Shown: positions 7,409-13,192 of the stretch, piece after piece | Layout of the letters: every line of letters begins with the position of its first letter | Position numbering within the stretch: the first letter of the stretch is position 1 | Source: Asterionellopsis glacialis | Lineage: Eukaryota; Bacillariophyta; Plagiogrammaphyceae; Rhaphoneidales; Asterionellopsidaceae | Direction: 5' to 3' | NCBI GenBank assembly: GCA_014885115.2 | Contig: WKLE02003028.1 | Span: forward strand, 1-13,192 | Length of the DNA: 13,192 nucleotides | Program-made: the position numbers and the translations under genes | Notes under the pieces: generated by a model | Told to the model about the DNA's origin: nothing | What the model saw: the letters and a program-made list of their open reading frames with translations, nothing else | Database searches by the model: none

Positions 7409-9518
7409 ATGTTGAACCGAGTCATGCAAGCGGCAGCGTCAATTGCCGCGTTGATGTTATGTCCATCGACGCAAGGATTTGTCACCTCTCCTATGGGACG
7501 TGTTAACATGGGACTTCAAATGACTCTCTCTCATCAAGCTGATGCATTTGGTTTCAAACGAAATACAAACCCACCTGCCTCGTTCAGTGCTGCGAAAGCT
7601 AATATTCTTCAACAGCAGCAAAAAAATAAAAAGAAGAATCTTTTTACTCGTAAAATGTCCGATGCAGCCATCACTGATCCTGGTGAAGAAGAAGAAAAAA
7701 AAGGATTCATTGGAAAGGTACGTACATTTGCATCATGAACTGAGTGCATATTATAGTTTACCCTTTTTTTATTTTTTGCGTACAAAGTTGACTCACTTGA
7801 ATCGAATACATTCTTCACGCACAATTTTACTTATTCGTAAAATATACAACAATTTATGACGCTTAGATTAAGTCAGCTATTCCACCTGCCAAGGAAAGAA
7901 AGAAGCTTATTCCTCTTGCCATCATGTTCTTTTGTATTCTTTTCAACTACACCATTCTTCGAGATACTAAAGATGTCCTCATGATTACAGCACCCAAAAG
8001 TGGAGCAGAGGTCATTCCCTTTATCAAGACTTATGTGAATCTTCCCACGGCCATTAGTTTCGCAGCAATTTATGCAAAATTATGTGACAATATGGAGCAT
8101 AAAAATGTATTCTATGCGTGTACTTTGCCATTCCTTGCTTTCTTTACGATTTTTGCCCTTGTAATCTACCCCAACTCGAGCTGGCTTCATCCTCACGCCT
8201 TCGTCGATCATATCGCTCAAGTTTTACCAGCCGGATTTGCCGCACCGCTTGCAATTGTTCGTAATTGGAGTTTTGCTATTTTTTACGTCATGGCAGAAAT
8301 GTGGGGAAGTGTCGTAACATCTCTTTTATTTTGGGGCTTCGCTAACGAAGTTACTACTGTCGACGAGGCAAAAAAGTATTATCCATTGTTTGGCATGGGT
8401 GCCAATGTAGCACTCATCTTTTCAGGACAATACGTCAAGTGGGTGTCAAAGATGCGTGCTTCGTTGGCACCAGGAGTCGATGCCTGGGGTGTTTCACTCA
8501 AATACCTTATGGGTGCTGTCATTGCTTCAGGCGGTGTCTTGTTGGGAACCTACACATGGATGCAAAAGAATGTCGTTGGAAAAGATGTTCCAGCAATTGA
8601 GGGCAAAAAAGCGGCAGCACCGAAAAAGAAAAAAGCAAAGATGGGCCTTCGGGAATCTGCTAAATTCCTCATGAATTCTCCGTACATCCGGGACCTTGCT
8701 ACCTTGGTAATCAGTTACGGCATGTGCATCAACATTGTTGAAGTCAGCTGGAAGTCAAAGCTCAAACAGGCTTTCCCCGATCCAAATGACTACTCTGCTT
8801 TCATGGGTAACTTTTCCTCTACAATGGGAACCGTCACACTACTCATGATGCTTATTGGTCGAACCATTTTCCAAAGGTTTGGCTGGAGAGTTGCCGCCCT
8901 TGTTACACCTTCGGTAAGTGAAGACAACCTCTTCTGTTGGAAGACAAATTTCGTCAAAACAGTGACTGACTCAATACTATACCTTATTCTTTTTACTTTC
9001 CCCAGATGATTGGTTTGACTGGACTTGGTTTCTTTGCCTTAACTATATTTGCACCAACATTTGCTCCTTTAGCTGCAGCACTGGGCACTACACCATTGAT
9101 GCTGGCTGTAATTATTGGTGCAGCCCAAAACATTTTAAGTAAGAGTTCAAAATATTCGCTATTCGATCCCTGCAAGGAAATGGCGTACATTCCGCTAGAC
9201 CAAGATTCCAAAACAAAGGGAAAGGCTGCTATTGATGTTGTTGGAAACCCAATGGGGAAAAGTGGTGGAGCCTTGATCCAGCAGGTTTTGATTTTTGCTG
9301 TCGGCAGTCTTGCAGCAGCTACACCGGTACGTGTCCTGCCACAATTGTTTATTCATTTTTGCCAAAACCGTACCATATTATGATATGTATCTCACTTGGT
9401 TTCTTTTGTTATTTCTTTGCAGTATCTTGCCGTCATCCTAACTGGCTTAATCTTCTCGTGGTACAAAGCAGTTAATTCGTTGGCCTCACAGTTTGACAAG
9501 GCTATGGCTGTGGAATAG
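7409..9518 (+). CDS. Plastid ATP/ADP translocase (NTT family), four exons
   Basis: Exons are 7409-7717, 7867-8913, 9006-9326 and 9423-9518. All three introns are phase 0 (donors GTACGT, GTAAGT, GTACGT), giving 590 residues. Residues 1-23 are a signal peptide with a TQG-F24 junction, followed by a basic, low-complexity transit-like stretch to about 103. The remainder is a full polytopic NTT carrier, very close to plant plastid and chlamydial types. It has RDTKDVL at 135-141, VMAEMWGS at 244-251, FWGFANEVTTVDEAKKYYPLFG at about 258-279, SPYIRDLATLV at 374-384, VEVSWKSKLK at 394-403, KSSKYSLFDPCKEMAYIPLD at 499-517 and KGKAAIDVV at 523-531. Lys138, Glu247 and Glu395 occupy conserved charged positions reported to be essential in the plant carrier. 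The lysine-rich loop at 350-361 is the expected central loop. The family exchanges cytosolic ATP for stromal ADP across the inner envelope, and the motif set fits an ATP/ADP exchanger better than the broad nucleotide NTTs of diatoms. Confidence 0.95.
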
Positions 9519-9760
9519 GGAAATCCACAATAATCAGTAGGCTGATGTTAACTTGCTTTAGAATTAAACTCAAATAATGTTACCTTTTTAATAGTAGTTT
9601 ACTTCCTATGAAACATGTGCAGGAGATTTGTGGTTTGTTATATTACTTCTGTGGATCGTTTGCTCCTAAAAAGTATTGCTCCATTCAAACCATTGTACGA
9701 GCGCAAAAGCAGTTTAAAAAAAGTAATTTTCGTAATCTATAGATGAAAAATTTACAATGC
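9519..9760. other. Short convergent 3' region between NTT and GUN4-like genes
   Basis: This gap of 242 bp between two convergent stop codons is A/T-rich and likely made of overlapping or abutting 3' untranslated regions. No gene was seen. Confidence 0.5.
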
Positions 9761-10732
9761 TTAAGATTCAGATTTTGCCTGAGGCTCCTTCATCCAGTCA
9801 TCATTATCCCAAACTGGGTGGTTCAAAAGGTTCTTGATCAAAGAGGTCCCTCTCAAAGCACTGGTGAGTGGCAAGTGACCCTCTGGTGCTTTCTTAACAT
9901 CATAAGTGAACTCAGAAGCTCCGAACCAACGCTTCTTTCTTTCAACTTCACCGTCTGTTGTTGACCAGCCAATTTTACGGCAGAATTGTTCGAAGTCACC
10001 CTTTGATTGCCTCCACTTCTTCTTTTGAACGGAGTAACCAAACTTGCCCTTGGAGAACTTGGTCCACAAGCGTTCCATAGTGGCAAGGTCTGTAGAAGGA
10101 ATATTTTGCACTTCTGTGAAGTAGACAAAGTCACGGCCCTTATCTTTTGATCCAGCCAATACAATGAGAGCATCACGGGTGAACTGGAAAGGAGGAAAAG
10201 CAAAGTTGGCGGAAAAGTAGAAGTAATGTAAGATAAGGGACATGGTCGAAAGTGAAATTTACAAATCAGACGGATATAAAGCAACTCCACGAAAATTGTC
10301 CAGAAGTATGATTGGAAGAACACCATCTTCTTTTGAAAGTGACCATTCTATTTCGTTCCAACAAGAGACACCGTAGCGTCGCTTTTTCAGGGTAAATTAG
10401 ATTGTTTGTGAGAAAGTGGATCCAAATCATATGAAAGGACGTACCTGGTCGGCTTCAGCAAGTTGACCAGTAGCAAGCATGGTAGCAAGAGGAACATAAT
10501 CCATGCCAACATCACTTGGAAGGTTGGTGGGGATTTGAGCATCTTCTTCGACGTGAGCTTTCACGGGATCCGAAGTAGCAGCTGGAACACCACTTTCGGC
10601 CATGGCGGCCTCGGCGGCAAGGGAGACGGTTCCTCGTCTGGCCAAAGCAGGTTGAGTGGAGAAAGCATTACCACTTCCAACCATGGCGGCACCAACGGCG
10701 GCCATCATTGTTACGGAAAGAGAAAGACGCAT
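9761..10732 (-). CDS. GUN4-like tetrapyrrole-binding regulator of Mg-chelatase, two exons
   Basis: Exon 1 is 10732-10445 and exon 2 is 10183-9761. The phase-0 intron 10444-10184 runs GTACGT to TTTCCAG. The product is 236 residues. A hydrophobic signal (1-23) ends GNA before F24, an ASAFAP-type plastid junction. The GUN4 core starts near residue 80, and the join completes the conserved ATGQLAEADQ-FTRD helix, which confirms the splice. It continues with IPSTDLATMERLW at 124-136, FSKGKFGYSVQKKKW at 139-153, DFEQFCRKIGW at 159-169 and APEGHLP at 195-201. GUN4 binds protoporphyrin IX and Mg-protoporphyrin and stimulates the ChlH subunit of Mg-chelatase, the first committed step to chlorophyll, in the plastid. 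The C-terminus past GHLP is acidic and polar. It lies head-to-head with the SDR gene, 526 bp apart. Confidence 0.88.
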
Positions 10733-11258
10733 CTTGGTAGTATTGCTTTTCTATTACAACAATCCCGCGGTGACTCAAGGTGCAATAAGAACAGTGCTAG
10801 AGGACTAACAGACACTGTTTGTTGTCTCCGGTTGTTGAAGTCAAGGCGGAACGATCGAAGAGAAAGGAGCAAAGAAAATCCCACAAGCAATTTTTTTTAT
10901 GTGCGTGGCGTCAAAGTTCAACTTAGGTCTGCGCGATTATTACGCGCTTTCCAGGTGGCACTCGATAAGATCCAGTCTGTTCATCAACCAGATGCACATG
11001 AAGTCCAACGGCCGAACCGGTTGCGGTAGTATCTTTGGAATTTTTTCTGACCAAGACGAGATGGATATCCAAAAAATCGAAGATACAGTAGATATCATAC
11101 TTTGCTTTTTTGTATGATGGAACTGTTGCGGACTTCGAACATAACATCACGACAAGTAGACCAATAAATAATAGTACTGTAATCACAACGGTGACAAATA
11201 TTCTAATTCAAAACTAATCTTGATCCTGTTTGCTACAAAGTAAAACAAAAAGATAAAT
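10733..11258. other. Divergent intergenic region between the GUN4-like and SDR genes
   Basis: This 526-bp gap holds both promoters and leaders of a head-to-head pair of plastid-protein genes. The short open frames reaching into it on either strand (10463-11029, 10899-11117, 10923-11186) are unconserved or antisense to exon 1 of the GUN4-like gene. T-rich and A-rich tracts occur (about 10890-10900 and 11040-11075). I could not name a specific regulatory site with confidence. Confidence 0.5.
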
Positions 11259-12221
11259 ATGAAACTACTACAGGCAACTCTTTTTTGTGCCATCCCTGGC
11301 TTCGCCTCAGCATGGGTGTCAATGTCGTCAACTACCGGTGTCAAAGTGACAGTTGTTGGTGGGACAGGATTCGTTGGTTCTCGCGTGTGCAAACAACTTG
11401 CAAGCAAAGGTGCATCGGTGACCAGTGTATCCAAGACTGGGACTATTCCAAAATGGTGTTCGGGTGAACCATGGACAGATGATGTCGATTGGAAGACTGC
11501 TGACTTGATGAGTGCAGATGAATCAACCTTAGATGCAGCTATCGGAAAGCCTGAAGCTATCGTTTCTTGCGTTGGAACCATTGGAACTGATCCTGCTGAA
11601 CTTCTCAAGGGCAACGGTGAATCCAATGTTGCGGCATTCAAAAGTGCCAAACGAGGTGGTAACGTCAAACGTAGTGCATTTGTTTCGGTCGCTTCTGAAG
11701 TTTCGGATTGTGAAGGAACTTGGCTTCCAGAATTCTTTAGTAGTTACTTTAAAGGCAAGGTTATGGCTGAAGCTGCTGCCTTAGACGCTGTGGATGACGA
11801 TTCCACGAAGGCATGCATCGTTCGTCCTTCATTTATCTATGGTGGTGATTCATTTGGCTTGTTACCACCACGTGTCAACTATGAATATGGTTCAGCAGTA
11901 GAAGAACTTTTGTCGTTGGGACTTTTCAAAGCTTTGGCCGATGTTACACCTGGTTTAATTAAGGTTGCCCTAAGACCTCCTAGCTCCGTGAATGCCGTTG
12001 CTGATGCATGTGCTGCAGCAGCATTAGGAGAAATTGAAGGAGGGGTACTTGACGGAACCCCTGCTATCAATGCGGCTACTGATCAACCTGCTGCCACGGG
12101 ACTTAGTGAAGCTCTTTCTTGGGCGAAGGAGAAATCCGTTGATGCGTATGACTGGGCCAAAGTTGAAGTTCCCAAAGCTGTGGAAGCGGTCAAGAGTAAA
12201 ATTGATGAATCAAAGAAATAA
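11259..12221 (+). CDS. Plastid-type NAD(P)-binding atypical SDR (NDUFA9/At1g32220-like), single exon
   Basis: The protein is 320 residues and intronless. Residues 1-18 are a signal peptide ending ASA before W19, the W form of the plastid ASAFAP junction. The Rossmann fold begins at 28 with VKVTVVGGTGFVGSRV, whose GxxGxxG (G34, G37, G40) binds the dinucleotide. A VSCVGT strand lies at 102-107, VSVAS at 142-146 and YFKGK at 163-167, which keeps the SDR Tyr163/Lys167 spacing and continues VMAE. VRPSFIYGG at 188-196 is typical of atypical SDRs. The last 40 residues are a charged, helix-prone tail. The family includes complex I NDUFA9 and plant chloroplast or plastoglobule proteins of the At1g32220 and At5g10730 type. 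With a plastid signal present, the latter is the better fit. The substrate is unknown. Confidence 0.85.
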   Translation: MKLLQATLFCAIPGFASAWVSMSSTTGVKVTVVGGTGFVGSRVCKQLASKGASVTSVSKTGTIPKWCSGEPWTDDVDWKTADLMSADESTLDAAIGKPEAIVSCVGTIGTDPAELLKGNGESNVAAFKSAKRGGNVKRSAFVSVASEVSDCEGTWLPEFFSSYFKGKVMAEAAALDAVDDDSTKACIVRPSFIYGGDSFGLLPPRVNYEYGSAVEELLSLGLFKALADVTPGLIKVALRPPSSVNAVADACAAAALGEIEGGVLDGTPAINAATDQPAATGLSEALSWAKEKSVDAYDWAKVEVPKAVEAVKSKIDESKK

Positions 12222-12730
12222 ATACCTTGCGTGGAGTGCATGAGATACACTGAGGTGGGGACAAAGTATGAATGAACTGTGATGGCAAGAAATAATTGTG
12301 GAGTGTGGAAATTTCCATGTCTTTTGAATAATTTTACCAATGATTTTATCACGTTAGGATTTCTTTCATTGTTGAATGTAATACAAGGCATGGACAGCTA
12401 GCTATTTGCAAAAATATAATGTAATTAACGGACACAAGTGGTGTCACTACTGGCTAGAGAGAATGATGCAGCAACGAAAACGACTAAAAAAAAAATATTT
12501 ACATTCCATTGTCTTCACAAGAAAATACATGTAGCAATAAAACGTCTTTAACTAGCAAAAACACTTTTCAAATATCTTTAGTCTACTAGGTATTAGATTT
12601 AAAATTAAATCATTCAGTCTAGTTGAAGAAATACAGCGTCACATCTCACATACCAGGTCCTCTAATTCCCCTTTTCAGACTAGAGTAGAATGTTTTCATC
12701 AAAACATGAAACCTACCTACGGTAGTCTAC
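12222..12730. other. Intergenic region downstream of the SDR gene
   Basis: This 509-bp, very A/T-rich gap should contain the SDR 3' end and possibly the start of the next gene. An ATACCAGGTCC word at 12650-12660 is a partial copy of the dispersed repeat. CTTTTCAG at 12671-12678 looks like a splice acceptor, but the frame it would enter stops before reaching the coding-like exon at 12731. No gene is supported. Confidence 0.45.
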
Positions 12731-13192
12731 ATGCAAGGCGATATAGACGAAACAAGAAAAGGTATTTTGGATAAAGGAAAGATTAATAAGGAGAAAGAAG
12801 AATACATAGTCGACCCTTTGGATATCATAGTCTCGTTGTTCACCATTCTAGAAAGATATGGTGAATATCTGGAAAAGCCTGTCCACTTCCTCAATCTTGG
12901 TGCTATGGTGAATATATGTGTCTCACTTTCCCCATGTTCACAACTATCTCTTCCCTAGAGACTGACTTTTGGATTTAAATTGTCCCATGACAGGAAAATT
13001 GCATTCTCCGATTCACAGACAAATATTATTCATTGACAAAATTTGCATCAACTCCTATGCCATTTGCAGTGGCAAACATGGTGCGTATATATCTCAACTT
13101 TCTCGTCTTCCATCCAACTCGGTTGGATATATTAATTGTTGTTACTTTCACAGCTATCCTTCACTTTCAAACGAGTACACTCATCTGCATTC
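12731..13192 (+). CDS. Partial multi-exon gene running off the right edge, possible bestrophin-like protein
   Basis: Three segments can be joined in one frame: 12731-12907, 12994-13080 and 13154-13192 (edge). The two phase-0 introns, 12908-12993 (GTGAAT...GACAG) and 13081-13153 (GTGCGT...TTTCACAG), have ordinary sizes for this window. The first segment gives a charged stretch, then an amphipathic one ending KPVHFLNLGAM. The second gives ENCILRFTDKYY and ends STPMPFAVANM. The pattern of a charged cytosolic helix followed by a TPxPF entry to a membrane segment recalls the middle of bestrophin/UPF0187 chloride channels. This is a recollection of family shape, not a verified match. An in-frame stop lies upstream at 12707-12709, and there is little room for the usual N-terminal half before the SDR gene. 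The start at 12731 is therefore uncertain and the gene could be 5'-truncated. Confidence 0.35.

Noticed and set aside
10463..11029. 188-codon plus-strand open frame
   Set aside because: It overlaps exon 1 of the GUN4-like gene in antisense and its composition (G, S, H-rich) mirrors that exon. The sense strand has a targeting signal and a validated splice.
11183..11668. 161-codon minus-strand open frame
   Set aside because: It is antisense to the SDR gene across its Rossmann motif. The sense protein is clearly the real one.

Overview
The window reads as nuclear DNA of a diatom or a close relative (a stramenopile with a secondary red-type plastid). Short spliceosomal introns (92-413 bp) interrupt several genes. 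Five of the six complete genes encode a short hydrophobic N-terminus ending in an ASAFAP-like junction (small residue, then F or W). That is the signature of a signal peptide plus transit peptide used to enter the four-membrane plastid. Intergenic DNA is A/T-rich, and no bacterial operon structure or ribosome-binding sites are seen.

Layout: (1) 1-558, a repeat-rich stretch with a TACCTGG/GGTACC fold-back and the leader of the first gene. (2) 559-1854 (+), a three-exon plastidial 1-acylglycerol-3-phosphate acyltransferase. (3) 2691-3758 (+), an intronless plastid-type alpha/beta hydrolase with a GHSIGG nucleophile elbow. (4) 4398-6163 (-), coronin, whose first 20 codons lie in a separate exon 413 bp upstream of the main exon. 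(5) 6164-7408, a 1.2-kb divergent intergenic region with a second TACCTGG/GGTACC cluster, hairpins and a G-box. (6) 7409-9518 (+), a four-exon plastid ATP/ADP translocase of the NTT family. (7) 9761-10732 (-), a two-exon GUN4-like tetrapyrrole regulator. (8) 11259-12221 (+), an intronless plastid-type atypical SDR with a Rossmann fold. (9) 12731-13192 (+), the partly visible exons of a gene running off the right edge, weakly reminiscent of bestrophin-type anion channels.

Functionally, four of the genes serve plastid biology in different ways: glycerolipid assembly (acyltransferase), energy exchange across the envelope (NTT), chlorophyll synthesis control (GUN4) and an NAD(P)-binding protein of the plastoglobule-type group. 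The hydrolase is probably also plastidial. Coronin is the cytosolic, actin-related exception. No shared pathway is evident, so the co-location may be chance.

I found no convincing new multi-gene system. The most unusual non-genic signal is the TACCTGG/GGTACC palindrome-rich repeat, which recurs in several intergenic gaps but was not seen as a cluster in any coding region. All exon joins were derived by eye from reading-frame continuity and GT/AG sites.
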